From Oscillibacter sp. MSJ-31 (GTDB lineage Bacteria; Bacillota; Clostridia; Oscillospirales; Oscillospiraceae): a stretch of 64,000 nucleotides of DNA. The position numbers were made by a program, and so were the translations under genes. How positions within the stretch are numbered: the first letter of the stretch is position 1; each line of letters begins with the position of its first letter. The notes beneath the pieces are model-generated. The model worked only from the letters and a program-made list of their open reading frames with translations, was not told the DNA's origin and did no database searches. The stretch lies in assembly GCF_018918025.1 (NCBI RefSeq), contig NZ_JAHLPT010000005.1, positions 1-64,000 of the forward strand, written 5' to 3'. Positions 49,241 through 58,147 of the stretch are shown one piece after another.

Positions 49241-51475
49241 TTAATCCGTCACCGAGCTGTCGCTGAACTGGACGCGCACCACCGTGCCCGCCGCGACCTC
49301 CGTGCCCGGCATCTCCGACTGGGAGATGGCGCGCACGCTCGCGGAGCTGCCGCCGGTCGCGCCGGAGACGGACATGATGAGCCCCGCGTCGGTGAGCTTG
49401 CGGTTGGCTGCCGCGGCGCTGTCGCCCACGACGTTCGGCACGATGCACAGCTCCGTGGATTTCTCCGCGCCGAGATAGAGGATGATCTCCGCGTTGTTCG
49501 GCACGATCGCGCCGCCGAGCGGCGTCTGGTCGGTGACGGTCTCGCCGTCGCCGACGGTGCGGCAGGAGAAGCCCTCCTCCTTGAGCTTTGTCGCCGCCTC
49601 GTCGCGCTTGAGCCCGACGACGTTCGGCACGGTATGATCCGCGCCGACGAGTTCATCGGCGCTGTAGGTCGGCTCGATGCCGAGGTAGGGCAGTATCTCC
49701 GCCATGATGCTCGATGCCACGGGCGCGGCCATGTTGCCGCCGGAGCGGTAGGTGCCGGTGTCGTTGCTGGCGCTGCTGAGGGTGAGGAGCATCATGATCT
49801 GCGGGTCGTCCGCCGGCGCGCAGCAGGTGAACGAAACGGTGACGCTCCCGTCGATCTGGTCGGCGGTGCCGGTCTTGCCGCCGATGCGGTAGCCCGCGAC
49901 CTTGCCGTTCTTGCCCGTGCCGTACTCGACCTCGTACTCCATGATCTCGCGCACGGTCTTGGAGGTATCCTCGGAGATGACCTGCCGCAGCGGGGTGGTG
50001 TCGTGGCGATACTTGACGTTGCCGCTCTGGTCGAGCACCTCGGAGACGATGTAGGGCGTGCGGAGGTAGCCGCCATTGGCGCAGGCCGCCTGCGCGTTGA
50101 TGAGCGAGAGCGGCGTGACGTTGAAGTTCTGACCGAAGGCGTAGCACGCCAGCGCCAGCGTGGAGTATTCGATCTCCTTGTTGACAAAGCCGCTCGCCTC
50201 GCCCGTGGTGTCCACGCCGGTCTTTCCGGTGAGGCCGAAGGCCTTCATGTAATTATAGAACGTCGTGTTGCCGAGGCGCAGGCCGATGTTGATGAACGCG
50301 GGGTTGCAGGAATTGGCGAACGCCGTGATGAGGTCCTGATGACCGTGACCGGGCGCGCGCTTGGAGCAGTTGATCTTCGCGCCCTCGATGACGACATAGC
50401 CCGGGCAGTTGAAGGTGTCGGACATTTTGACCTTGTTCTCCTCCAGCGCCATGGCGAGGGTGAGGATCTTGAAGGTCGAGCCGGGCTGGAAGGTGTCGTT
50501 GATGGCCTTGTTGCGCCATTGCATATTTTGCAGCGTGCCGGCCGCCGCGGCAAGCTCCTCGTCGGTCATGCCGGCGGCGAGCATCTCCTTGTTGTAGATG
50601 CTCGCGGGGGCGTTGAGGTCGTAGGTCGGCAGCGACGCCATCGCGAGGATGCCGCCGGTGTTGACGTCCATGACGATGCCGGTCGCGCCCACGCCCGTGC
50701 CGTAGCGGCTCTCGAGCTCCTCAAGGCCCTTTTCAAGGTAATACTGCACCGTCTTATCGAGGGTCGTCACCAGACTGTCGCCGTTCTCGGCGTCGAAATA
50801 CTGCTCATACTGATAGAGCAGCGCGTTGCCGTTGGCGTCGCGTGCGGAGACGACCATGCCCTTTTCGCCGGTCAGCTCCTCGTCATACACGGCCTCAAGG
50901 CCGTAGGCGCCGCCGTTGGCGTTGACAAAGCCGATGACGTGCGCGGCGAGCGAGGAATAGGGGTAGTAGCGCTTGGAGGTCGGCTCCAGAAAGACGCCTT
51001 TGATGCCGTTGTCGCTGATAAACACGCGGACTTTGTCCGCCGTCTCCTGCTCGACCTTCTTCTTGATGACCTTGTACTGCGAGGCGGTGTCCTTCATATC
51101 GTCGAGGATGCCGCTCGGGTCCACGCCGAGGATCTCGCCGAGGCCGTTTGCGATCAGATCTTGGTCCTGCTCGTTTTTGGCAACGTCGAGAGGCGAGACG
51201 CAGACGTTCTCCGCCGTGGAGGAGAGGGCGAGAATGTCGCCGTTTTTATCGTAGATGGTTCCGCGGCTCGCCTCCACGGTCGTGCGCAGCGTCTGCTGGC
51301 GCACGGCGAGCGTCTTGAGCTCGTCGTGCTGCTTGATCTGCAGCTTGTAGAGCTGGGCAAAGAGCAGCAGAAACGTGCCGATGCCCAGCAGCGCCAGCAG
51401 CAGAAGCGTCCGCTGCTGGATGATGCGGTTGGCGCGGCGCGCGCTGTCCGGTTTTCTTTTCGGGGGTGTCGGCAC
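49241..51475 (-). CDS. Class B PBP with PASTA domains, SpoVD/PBP2B-like
   Basis: A 744-residue transpeptidase. One N-terminal helix (about 23-42), dimerisation domain starting ASRGTIYDKNGDILA, and the transpeptidase domain with catalytic Ser in QPGSTFK, SCN in ANSCNPAF and KTGTAD. Two C-terminal PASTA domains follow (HTVPNVVGLKRDEAATKLKEEGF and IVPNVVGDSAAAANRKLTDAG). Position between ftsL and murE supports the division or spore-cortex synthase. Whether it is the vegetative PBP2B or the sporulation SpoVD cannot be decided without a paralogue elsewhere. Confidence 0.93.
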   Translation of the reverse strand: MPTPPKRKPDSARRANRIIQQRTLLLLALLGIGTFLLLFAQLYKLQIKQHDELKTLAVRQQTLRTTVEASRGTIYDKNGDILALSSTAENVCVSPLDVAKNEQDQDLIANGLGEILGVDPSGILDDMKDTASQYKVIKKKVEQETADKVRVFISDNGIKGVFLEPTSKRYYPYSSLAAHVIGFVNANGGAYGLEAVYDEELTGEKGMVVSARDANGNALLYQYEQYFDAENGDSLVTTLDKTVQYYLEKGLEELESRYGTGVGATGIVMDVNTGGILAMASLPTYDLNAPASIYNKEMLAAGMTDEELAAAAGTLQNMQWRNKAINDTFQPGSTFKILTLAMALEENKVKMSDTFNCPGYVVIEGAKINCSKRAPGHGHQDLITAFANSCNPAFINIGLRLGNTTFYNYMKAFGLTGKTGVDTTGEASGFVNKEIEYSTLALACYAFGQNFNVTPLSLINAQAACANGGYLRTPYIVSEVLDQSGNVKYRHDTTPLRQVISEDTSKTVREIMEYEVEYGTGKNGKVAGYRIGGKTGTADQIDGSVTVSFTCCAPADDPQIMMLLTLSSASNDTGTYRSGGNMAAPVASSIMAEILPYLGIEPTYSADELVGADHTVPNVVGLKRDEAATKLKEEGFSCRTVGDGETVTDQTPLGGAIVPNNAEIILYLGAEKSTELCIVPNVVGDSAAAANRKLTDAGLIMSVSGATGGSSASVRAISQSEMPGTEVAAGTVVRVQFSDSSVTD

Positions 51476-51516
51476 GGTCTTTCCTCCTCATACGGCAAGG
51501 GGCATAATGGCAAAAC

Positions 51517-51543
51517 AAGGAGTAAGGAAGCTCCTTACTCCTT
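51517..51543. terminator. Hairpin between ftsL and the SpoVD-like gene
   Basis: AAGGAGTAAGGA/TCCTTACTCCTT, 12 bp, loop AGC. No T-run follows on the minus strand, so it may be a processing or mRNA-stabilising hairpin inside the operon and not a full terminator. Confidence 0.5.
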
Positions 51544-51558
51544 ATGTATAGGCTTCGC

Positions 51559-52128
51559 TCAACTGAAATATTCCACCACGCTGAAAACGCCCCGCCCCAG
51601 CGAGGTGAACACGCGGCTGAGCACGCTGACGTTCTGTGCTTCGCAAAGCTCCACGCTGTCCGGCGCGGAAAGGTCGATGTAATTGATCTGCGAGGAGCTG
51701 GGCTTGTTCATGCCCGCGGCGGCCGCCGCCGCCTTGACCGTTTCGAGATCAAAGGTGCGCTCGTACTGCGTGAGCAGCGCGACGTGCTCGGCGTCGAGCG
51801 TCTTGAGCTCCTTCTGCATCGAGACCACGTCGGCGGAAATGCTCGTGAGCTGCGCGTAGCTCATCAGCACGACCACAACCATCGCGGCCAGCGCGGCAAA
51901 GCCGAGCACCAGCACGCCGGAGACTCTCTGCCGCTCGCGCACGCGCGGACGGACGGCCTTCTTTTCCCGGCGGCGCGGCGGACGGATGAATTCCTCGCGC
52001 GGCTGCTCCCGCTGCTCGCTCTCGCGGCGCGGCGCACGCCGCTCGGCGTAGCGCTCATCGTAGGCGAGATTGCCGACCACACGTCCGCCGCGGTAGCTAT
52101 TCGGTTGTCTGCGGCTCGTGCGTGCCAT
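51559..52128 (-). CDS. ftsL: FtsL-like division protein
   Basis: A 189-residue bitopic protein. A long Arg/Glu-rich cytoplasmic region (1-68), one helix (about 70-92, VLVLGFAALAAMVVVVLMSYAQL) and a coiled-coil start of the outer domain (VVSMQKELKTLDAEHVALLTQYERTFDLETVKAAAAAAGM). FtsL is poorly conserved, so the call relies on layout and its position between rsmH and the class B PBP. The cytoplasmic part is longer than in Bacillus FtsL (117 residues in all). Confidence 0.82.
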   Translation of the reverse strand: MARTSRRQPNSYRGGRVVGNLAYDERYAERRAPRRESEQREQPREEFIRPPRRREKKAVRPRVRERQRVSGVLVLGFAALAAMVVVVLMSYAQLTSISADVVSMQKELKTLDAEHVALLTQYERTFDLETVKAAAAAAGMNKPSSSQINYIDLSAPDSVELCEAQNVSVLSRVFTSLGRGVFSVVEYFS

Positions 52129-52158
52129 AGCGCTCTCCTTCGTGAAAGATTTGCTTTC

Positions 52159-53103
52159 TCAGCATTTTTCCGCCACACGCAGCTTGGCGCTGCGGGCGCG
52201 GGGATTTTCATTCAGCTCTTCCTCGCCCGAAACGATGGGCTTGCGGGTGATGAGCTTCATTTTGGGCTTCTTGCCGCACACGCACACCGGAAACTCCGGC
52301 GGACAGGTGCAGCCCGTGGCGAGCGCTTGCAGCTCGCGCTTGACGATGCGATCCTCGAGCGAATGGAAGGTGATGACCGCGAGCCGCCCGCCCGGCTTGA
52401 GATTCTTCTCGGCGGCGCGGAGCATCGGCGGAAGCTCGCCGAGCTCGTCATTGACCGCGATGCGAATGGCCTGAAAGCTCCGCTTGGCGGGATGCTGCTT
52501 TTCGCGCAGCGCCGCGGCGGGCATCGCCGAGCGGATGAGATCCGCCAGCTCCAGCGTGGTTTCGATGGGCTTTTCCGCGCGGTACGCGCAGATCTTCTTC
52601 GCGATGGCGGGCGCGTAGCGCTCCTCGCCGTATTCGTAGAGGATGCGCTTGAGCTCCTCGTAGCTGACGGTATTGACCAGCTCGCGCGCGGTGTAGGGCG
52701 CGCTCTCGTCCATACGCATATCGAGCGGCGCGTCCTGCTTGTAGGAAAAGCCGCGCGCGGCATCGTCGAGCTGCGGCGAGGAAACGCCGAGGTCAAAGAG
52801 CATCCCGTCCACACCGCGGACGCCCAGCTCACGCAGCACGTCGTCGAGTGCGCTGAAGTTGGAGTGTACCAGTGTCACGCGGTCCATATAGTCCGCGAGC
52901 CGCCGCTGCGCTGCCTCGATGGCGGTCTCGTCGCGATCGAGGGCAATGAGCCGTCCTCCCGCCGTCAGGCGGCGGACGATCTCCAGCGAGTGGCCCGCGC
53001 GGCCCAGCGTTCCGTCGAGGTAAACGCCGTCCGGCTTGATGGCAAGCGCGTCCAGACATTCGTGCAGCAGCACCGGCTTGTGGCCGTAGTTGATCTCTTC
53101 CAT
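52159..53103 (-). CDS. rsmH: 16S rRNA (cytosine1402-N4)-methyltransferase RsmH
   Basis: A 314-residue methyltransferase (formerly MraW). It has HKPVLLHECLDAL at the start, motif I in YLDGTLGRAGHSLEIV, FDLGVSSPQLDDAARGFSY, DMRMD and the terminal NPRARSAKLRVAEK. It starts a single base after the mraZ stop region, as is normal. Second gene of the dcw operon. Confidence 0.96.
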   Translation of the reverse strand: MEEINYGHKPVLLHECLDALAIKPDGVYLDGTLGRAGHSLEIVRRLTAGGRLIALDRDETAIEAAQRRLADYMDRVTLVHSNFSALDDVLRELGVRGVDGMLFDLGVSSPQLDDAARGFSYKQDAPLDMRMDESAPYTARELVNTVSYEELKRILYEYGEERYAPAIAKKICAYRAEKPIETTLELADLIRSAMPAAALREKQHPAKRSFQAIRIAVNDELGELPPMLRAAEKNLKPGGRLAVITFHSLEDRIVKRELQALATGCTCPPEFPVCVCGKKPKMKLITRKPIVSGEEELNENPRARSAKLRVAEKC

Positions 53104-53104
53104 C

Positions 53105-53521
53105 TCAGAAGCCCAGCTCCTCCATCACGGCGGCGAGGTTCTCGGGGTTGAGCTCCTCGGCCTCCAGCGCAGCCCAGCGCTCCGCGTTCCAGATCTCGGC
53201 GCGGTTCGATACACCGATGATGACCACGTCCTTGTCCAGCCCCGCGTAGGCGCGCAGCTTCTGCGGCAGCAGGATGCGGCCCTGGCTGTCCGGCTCGCAC
53301 TTGGCGGCATTGGCGAACAGCGGACGCATGGCCTTGGTCTTGGTGTAGGGCAGGCTCTCGAACTTCTCGGTGAACTTCGCCCAGCTCGCGTCGGAATAGA
53401 CGCTCAGGCAGGAGTCCATGCCCATGGTGACATAAAAGGTCTCGCCCAGCTCCTCGCGGAGCTTTGCGGGGATGAACACTCTGCCCTTGGCGTCGATGCT
53501 GTGCTGATACTGGCCGGTCAA
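53105..53521 (-). CDS. mraZ: Transcription regulator MraZ
   Basis: A 138-residue protein with two AbrB-like repeats: GQYQHSIDAKGRVFIPAKLREELG and CEPDSQGRILLPQKLRAYAGL. It binds repeats upstream of its own operon and restrains it. The start is TTG at 53521, with GGGGGA six bases before it. There is no closer ATG, and the residues above TGQYQ are not conserved. It is the first gene of the dcw cluster. Its operator lies 120-150 bases upstream. Confidence 0.93.
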   Translation of the reverse strand: MTGQYQHSIDAKGRVFIPAKLREELGETFYVTMGMDSCLSVYSDASWAKFTEKFESLPYTKTKAMRPLFANAAKCEPDSQGRILLPQKLRAYAGLDKDVVIIGVSNRAEIWNAERWAALEAEELNPENLAAVMEELGF

Positions 53522-53640
53522 AGCGCTTCCCCCTTTCGGCGATCCTTGAAGCTGCTGTGAAGAGGGCAAAGCAGCGGCTCCCTCTTTTTTCGGGGAAGTC
53601 GCTCGGCTCCACTCTCCTGCACTTTTGGGTCAGCAGCACC

Positions 53641-53674
53641 ACTTTTGCACACTTGGCACCACTTTCCCCCACTT
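53641..53674 (-). promoter_or_regulatory. MraZ operator: four 10-bp repeats
   Basis: On the minus strand AAGTGGGGGA, AAGTGGTGCC, AAGTGTGCAA and AAGTGGTGCT follow one another with exact 10-bp spacing. They begin 10 bp after the -10 box. Tandem AAAGTG-type repeats at this spacing are the known MraZ recognition pattern. One helical turn per repeat fits a multimeric ring binding along one face of the DNA. Confidence 0.8.
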
Positions 53675-53683
53675 CGTATTTTG

Positions 53684-53712
53684 AGTATACATAAAACGCT
53701 TTTGAAATGCAA
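53684..53712 (-). promoter_or_regulatory. Promoter of the dcw cluster
   Basis: On the minus strand TTGCAT (53712-53707), 17 bp, TATACT (53689-53684). Transcription should start near 53677, at the edge of the MraZ repeats. The stretch 53522-53640 holds the leader and no gene. Confidence 0.85.
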
Positions 53713-53819
53713 GCAGAAATTTTCTTTGTTTTCAGGGCTTTCACGCCCTTTTCTGCCAAATTCTTCCAGCGTTTTCCGCCGGAACTCAAACGCGCGTTTT
53801 ATTGTCGAAAGGGTGCGAA

Positions 53820-53851
53820 AAAACGCGCCACAATATCTTGTGGCGCGTTTT
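53820..53851 (-). terminator. Terminator of the rsmD-coaD operon
   Basis: AAAACGCGCCACAA/TTGTGGCGCGTTTT around TATC, followed on the minus strand by TT. It lies 66 bp after the stop of the coiled-coil gene. The stretch 53713-53917 has no gene. Confidence 0.85.
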
Positions 53852-53917
53852 ACCTTTATCGCAAAATATGTTCAAATTAAAAAACGCTCGAAAAGCCTTT
53901 GTCAGATGTAACGAATT

Positions 53918-54445
53918 TTACTTGTCCTCTTTGTCGTTTTTCTCCAAAGACTTGTTCAGCTCCTCGCGGCGGCGCTGCATCTGCTCGTTGGACGCGGCGC
54001 GGAAGCGCACGCGCGTCTGCTTGACCTCGTCAAGCGCCATCTGGACCGCCTCCTCCGTGCGGCGCAGAACATCCTCGGAGTAGTCGTTCGCCACGCGGTA
54101 CATCTCGCGCGAGCGCTCCTCGGCACGGGTGACGATGTCGTGGCCCTTGGCGCGCGCAGCGGTGAGCACCTCGCTCTCGGAGACCTTGCTCTTGGCCTCG
54201 AATTCCGCCTTCTGCATCATGCGCTCGACGTCGCGCTTGGCAGCCTCCACATACTCGTCGCGGGCGCGGACGAGCTCCTGCGCGCGCTTGAGCTCCACCG
54301 GCATCTGCGCGCGGATCTCGTCGAGCAGGTCGAGCGCCTCGTCGCGGTTGAGCACGCACTTGTCGTTCGACAGCGGCGCGTTCTTCGCCTCGTCGATCAT
54401 CTCATACAGCATATCCAGCAGCTTCTGTACATTCTCTTCAGCCAT
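53918..54445 (-). CDS. Coiled-coil (DivIVA-like/ATP-synthase-B-like) protein
   Basis: A 175-residue, all-helical and highly charged protein. Residues about 1-60 have an ordered start (VQKLLDMLYEMIDEAKNAPLSNDKCVLNRDEALDLLDEIRAQMP). The rest is a long heptad-rich helix ending in Lys/Asp. Proteins of this build follow coaD in many Clostridia and are often labelled ATPase or DivIVA-like; no enzymatic motif is present. It starts three bases before the coaD stop region, so it is co-transcribed with coaD and rsmD. Confidence 0.72.
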   Translation of the reverse strand: MAEENVQKLLDMLYEMIDEAKNAPLSNDKCVLNRDEALDLLDEIRAQMPVELKRAQELVRARDEYVEAAKRDVERMMQKAEFEAKSKVSESEVLTAARAKGHDIVTRAEERSREMYRVANDYSEDVLRRTEEAVQMALDEVKQTRVRFRAASNEQMQRRREELNKSLEKNDKEDK

Positions 54446-54447
54446 CG

Positions 54448-54942
54448 TTATCCCCTATCCTTTCCTCTTATCCGAGCCGCGGCCGCAGCCGGCAAATACT
54501 TCTCGAGCGGCTGATGATACTTCACCATCTCGCGCGCCATGGTCGATGAAATGTGCTGGTGCGCGGGCTCGGCGCACAAAAGCACCGTGTCGAGCGCGCC
54601 GCCGGACACATCCTTATAAATGAGCGAGAGCTGATACTCCGCATCGAAATCCATACTGTTCCGCGCGCCGCGCACGAGAAAGCGCGCGCCCTTCTGCGCG
54701 GCAAAGTCCGTCAGCAGTCCGTTCCACAGCGCCGCCTCGACGTTGCCGAGCGGTGCGATGCTCACGCGCATCAGCTCCAGCTTCTCCCTGTCCGTGAACA
54801 TCGGGTGCGTCTTTTCGCCGTTCGGCACGATGGCGACGTACACGCGGTCAAAGAGCTGCGCCGCGCGCTCGATAATATCCATGTGGCCGAGCGTCACGGG
54901 GTCGAAGCTGCCGGGAAACACGGCGATGCGTTCCTCTCTCAT
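54448..54942 (-). CDS. coaD: Phosphopantetheine adenylyltransferase CoaD
   Basis: A 164-residue nucleotidyltransferase for the fourth step of CoA synthesis. AVFPGSFDPVTLGHMDIIERA carries the TxGH nucleotide motif. FLVRGARNSMDFDAEYQL and HQHISSTMAREMVKY (ISSTxxR) are complete. Length is standard (about 160). Overlaps the 3' end of rsmD by four bases. Confidence 0.96.
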   Translation of the reverse strand: MREERIAVFPGSFDPVTLGHMDIIERAAQLFDRVYVAIVPNGEKTHPMFTDREKLELMRVSIAPLGNVEAALWNGLLTDFAAQKGARFLVRGARNSMDFDAEYQLSLIYKDVSGGALDTVLLCAEPAHQHISSTMAREMVKYHQPLEKYLPAAAAARIRGKDRG

Positions 54943-55496
54943 GTCGTCTCCTCCCCATCGCGGCGGTAAAGCGTGACCTTGATTCTGCCGTAGCGGTACT
55001 CGCGCGCGACGCGGTAGGGCACGCAGAGCTTGGGCAGCTCCTTTTCCGCCGGACTCTCCGCGATCATTATACCATCGGGCGCAAGAATGTCAAACCGCGC
55101 GATGTGCGCGACGGCGCGCTCGAGCAGATCGTCCGCGTAGGGCGGGTCGAGGAAAATGAGGTCGAATTTCTCACGCAGGGCATTGAGATAGGCCATCGAG
55201 TCGCCGCAGACGACCTGCGCGCCGTCCTCCAGCCGCGTGAGCGCCAGATTCTCACGGATGAGCTTCACCGCGTCGGTGCGCCGGTCCACGAACACGGCGC
55301 GCTGCGCGCCGCGCGAAAGCGCCTCGATGCCGAGCTGTCCCGTCCCCGCGAAGAGGTCGAGCACGCGCGCGCCCTCCACCTCGAACTGGATGGCGGAGAA
55401 AATGCCCTCCTTGACCTTGTCGGTGGTCGGGCGGGTATCATAACCCTTTAATTCATTCAGCCGGCGCCCGCGCGCCGAGCCGGTGATGACTCTCAT
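54939..55496 (-). CDS. rsmD: 16S rRNA (guanine966-N2)-methyltransferase RsmD
   Basis: A 185-residue methyltransferase: MRVITGSARGRRL start, TRPTTDKVKEGIFSAI, motif I VLDLFAGTGQLGIEALSRGA and the catalytic DPPY in LIFLDPPYADD. ATG 55496 begins the conserved sequence; the 55-codon upward extension has no conservation. The rsmD-coaD pairing is common in Firmicutes. Confidence 0.94.
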   Translation of the reverse strand: MRVITGSARGRRLNELKGYDTRPTTDKVKEGIFSAIQFEVEGARVLDLFAGTGQLGIEALSRGAQRAVFVDRRTDAVKLIRENLALTRLEDGAQVVCGDSMAYLNALREKFDLIFLDPPYADDLLERAVAHIARFDILAPDGIMIAESPAEKELPKLCVPYRVAREYRYGRIKVTLYRRDGEETT

Positions 55497-55754
55497 ACCG
55501 TTTTCCGTTCCTTCTTTCGGTTTCTTTTTACATCCTACAAAAAAGCGGCGCACATTGCAAGTGGTCACGCAAAAATATTTTTCCGCATTCGCTTCCCGCT
55601 TTTTCGGATAGCCTTGTCGAAATTGCTCAAAATGAAAGTTTTCCTGCGCCTGGTCTTGCAAAATATGTTCAGATGCGGTAGAATGTAAAAACTCTTATAA
55701 ATCGCATCTATAAGCTGTCGTTTATAGGAGAAATTTTAGGAGAGAGTGTATATT

Positions 55755-56984
55755 ATGGAAAAGAAAAAGCTCAGTCTGCCGGCACAGATCTTCATTGCTC
55801 TGCTGCTCGGTATCGTGGTCGGCCTTGCCTTCTACTTTATGGGCAAGCCCGAGATCACGACCAACTACCTCAAGCCCTTCGGCACCATCTTCGTTAACCT
55901 CCTCAAGTTCATCGTCGTTCCCGTTGTCCTGCTGTCCATGATCGACGGCATCATCTCCATGGGCGACATGAAGAAGGTCGGCTCCGTCGGCTGGAAGACC
56001 GTCGCGTACTTCCTGGTCACCACCGCCGTCGCCTGCGTCATCGGCCTTGTGTTCGCCAACATCTTCAACAACGCCGGCCTCTTCCCCACCCTCCAGCTGG
56101 TTGACGGTCAGGTTTGGGAGAAGGCCACCAGCGCAAACTTCATGGATACCCTCATCGGCATCTTCCCCAGCAATATGTGGGAATCCTTCCGCACCGCCAA
56201 TATGCTGCAGGTCATCGTCATCGCCATTTTTCTCGGCGGCGGTATCCTCGCCGCGGGTGAAAAGGGCAAGCTCGCGCAGGACATGGTCTCCACCCTCTAT
56301 GCGGTCATCGAGCGCGTGATGGCGTTCATCATCTCCCTCAGCCCCATCGGCGTGTTTACCATGATGGCATGGGTCGTCGCCACGCAGGGCCCCGAGATCC
56401 TCGGCTCCCTCGGCATCGTCCTCGGCTGCGCCTACCTTGGCTACATCGTCCACGCGGTCCTCTGCTACTCCGTCTCCGCCAAGGCGTTCGCGGGCATCAA
56501 TCCCATCACCTTCTTCAAGAAGGCGTCCCCCGCGATGATCTTCGCCTTCACCTCCACCTCCTCCGCCGCGACCATTCCCCTGAGCATGGAGTGCTCCGAG
56601 GACCTCGGCGCGGAGAATGATATTTCCTCCTTTGTTATCCCCCTCGGTGCGACCATCAACATGGACGGCACCGCCATCTACCAGTGCGTCGCCACCATTT
56701 TCCTCGCCACCTGCTGCGGCATGACGCTGACCCTCGGCCAGATGGTCACCATCGTTGTCACCGCGACCCTCGCCTCCATCGGCACCGCCGGCACGCCCGG
56801 CGCGGGCATGATCATGCTGGCTATGGTGCTCCAGGCCATGAACATCCCCGTCGATATGATCATGATCATCTACGGCGTGGACCGTCTGTTCGACATGGGC
56901 CGCACCTGCCTGAACATCACCGGCGACATGTCCTGCGCGCTCTGCGTCACCAAGTGGGAGAGCAAGAAGACCGCCGTCAAGTAA
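55755..56984 (+). CDS. Dicarboxylate/amino-acid:cation symporter (DAACS)
   Basis: A 409-residue polytopic transporter of the GltP/SstT/DctA family. NLLKFIVVPVVLLSMIDGI, the first hairpin serine-rich FTSTSSAATIPLSMECSEDLG, PLGATINMDGTAIYQC, and TASIGTAGTPGAG with DRLFDMGRTCLNITGDMSCA are all present. It couples Na+ or H+ to acidic or small neutral amino acids; the exact substrate is open. AGGAGAGAG precedes ATG 55755; a GTG nine bases up is possible. Monocistronic. Confidence 0.93.
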   Translation: MEKKKLSLPAQIFIALLLGIVVGLAFYFMGKPEITTNYLKPFGTIFVNLLKFIVVPVVLLSMIDGIISMGDMKKVGSVGWKTVAYFLVTTAVACVIGLVFANIFNNAGLFPTLQLVDGQVWEKATSANFMDTLIGIFPSNMWESFRTANMLQVIVIAIFLGGGILAAGEKGKLAQDMVSTLYAVIERVMAFIISLSPIGVFTMMAWVVATQGPEILGSLGIVLGCAYLGYIVHAVLCYSVSAKAFAGINPITFFKKASPAMIFAFTSTSSAATIPLSMECSEDLGAENDISSFVIPLGATINMDGTAIYQCVATIFLATCCGMTLTLGQMVTIVVTATLASIGTAGTPGAGMIMLAMVLQAMNIPVDMIMIIYGVDRLFDMGRTCLNITGDMSCALCVTKWESKKTAVK

Positions 56985-57015
56985 GGCAAGCACCCTCGCC
57001 TTCAAACGCATACCA

Positions 57016-57053
57016 AAAGAAGTGCTGTTTCCCACGGGAAGCAGCACTTCTTT
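57016..57053 (+). terminator. Symporter terminator
   Basis: AAAGAAGTGCTG/CAGCACTTCTTT with an inner TTCCC/GGGAA stem, 32 bp past the stop codon. Confidence 0.85.
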
Positions 57054-57121
57054 CTTGCTTTTTTCGGAGTGCGGGCATACAATGGGCGGTGCTCCATCAC
57101 AGGAAACGGAGGAACGACGCC

Positions 57122-58087
57122 ATGAACCGGAAGCGCGGTTATCTTTATATTCTGCTCGCCGCCATGATCTACTCCACCACCGAGGTCGCGCTCAAGGGGC
57201 TCGGCGGCGTCTTCGTGCCCATGCAGATCACGGTCGAGCGCGTGCTCATCGGCGCGCTCTTTCTGCTGCCCTTTGCCCTGCGCAGCCTGCGGCGGAACGC
57301 CATTCGCCTCACCCGCTCCGACTGGAGCTACTTTGCCCTGCTCGGCTTTCTGACGGTCACGCTGCACATGTCGCTGCTCCAGATGGCCGTGCTGCACATG
57401 GACGCCTCGGCGACCTCCATCATCTACTCCGGCAACCCCGTCTTTGCCCTCGCCGCCGCGCACCTGATCCTGCACGAGCCGCTGAAACGGAACCACCTCA
57501 TTGCCATCGGCATCGAGCTGATCGGCATCCTCTTCATTCTCAACCCCGCGAAGCTCGAGGTCAGTCCGCGCGGCTTCGCGGAGATCCTCACGGCGACCGT
57601 TCTCTTCGCCATGTACGGCACACTCTGCAAGCTGCGCATCCCACGGCTCGGCGGGCTGGTCATCACGACCTTCAACATGGTCCTCGGCGGGCTGGAGCTG
57701 CTCGCGCTCCTGCTGCTCGGTCACATCCCCGCCGTCGGCGCGCTCTACTGCAGCCTCGGGCTGGACATTTTCGCCGACGTGCCGTTCTTCACCGGCTTCA
57801 CGCTCAGGTCCGCGCTGCTGCTGTGCTACGTCGGCATCTTCTGCGCCGCCATCGGCTTTCTGCTCACCGCCAAGATCACGGAATACACCTCCGCGACCGA
57901 GGCCTCCTTCGTCTATCTGATCAAGCCCGTTCTGGCAACGCTTCTGGCGGTGGTCTGCTTCCGCGAGACCATCAGCGTCAACCGCATGATCGGCCTTGTC
58001 TTCTTCCTCGCCGCCTCGCTGTGCGTCAGTGTGCCCGTGCTGCGCGAGATGCGGCGGGACGCCGTTACGGCACAGCCGCCGCGGTAA
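57122..58087 (+). CDS. EamA-family (DMT) transporter
   Basis: A 321-residue protein with ten helices in two EamA repeats (first centred on ERVLIGALFLLPFALRSL, second on ITEYTSATEASFVYLIKPVLATLLAVVCFRETISVNRMIGLVFFLAASL). Substrate unknown; such proteins export metabolites or amino acids. GGAGG lies upstream of ATG 57122. Convergent with the radical SAM gene, sharing a terminator. Confidence 0.9.
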   Translation: MNRKRGYLYILLAAMIYSTTEVALKGLGGVFVPMQITVERVLIGALFLLPFALRSLRRNAIRLTRSDWSYFALLGFLTVTLHMSLLQMAVLHMDASATSIIYSGNPVFALAAAHLILHEPLKRNHLIAIGIELIGILFILNPAKLEVSPRGFAEILTATVLFAMYGTLCKLRIPRLGGLVITTFNMVLGGLELLALLLLGHIPAVGALYCSLGLDIFADVPFFTGFTLRSALLLCYVGIFCAAIGFLLTAKITEYTSATEASFVYLIKPVLATLLAVVCFRETISVNRMIGLVFFLAASLCVSVPVLREMRRDAVTAQPPR

Positions 58088-58101
58088 GCCCATTTTCACG
58101 C

Positions 58102-58137
58102 AAAAAAGCTCCGGCCGTTTTCACGGTCGGAGCTTTT
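58102..58137. terminator. Bidirectional terminator
   Basis: AAAAAGCTCCGGCCG/CGGTCGGAGCTTTTT (one wobble) between the convergent EamA and radical SAM genes. Confidence 0.9.
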
Positions 58138-58147
58138 TCATCCGGTC

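Noticed and set aside
53641-53680. Short regular repeats as a CRISPR-like array.
   Set aside because: Repeats are only four conserved bases with six-base spacers at 10-bp spacing, which fits an MraZ operator. No cas genes or true CRISPR array were seen in the window.
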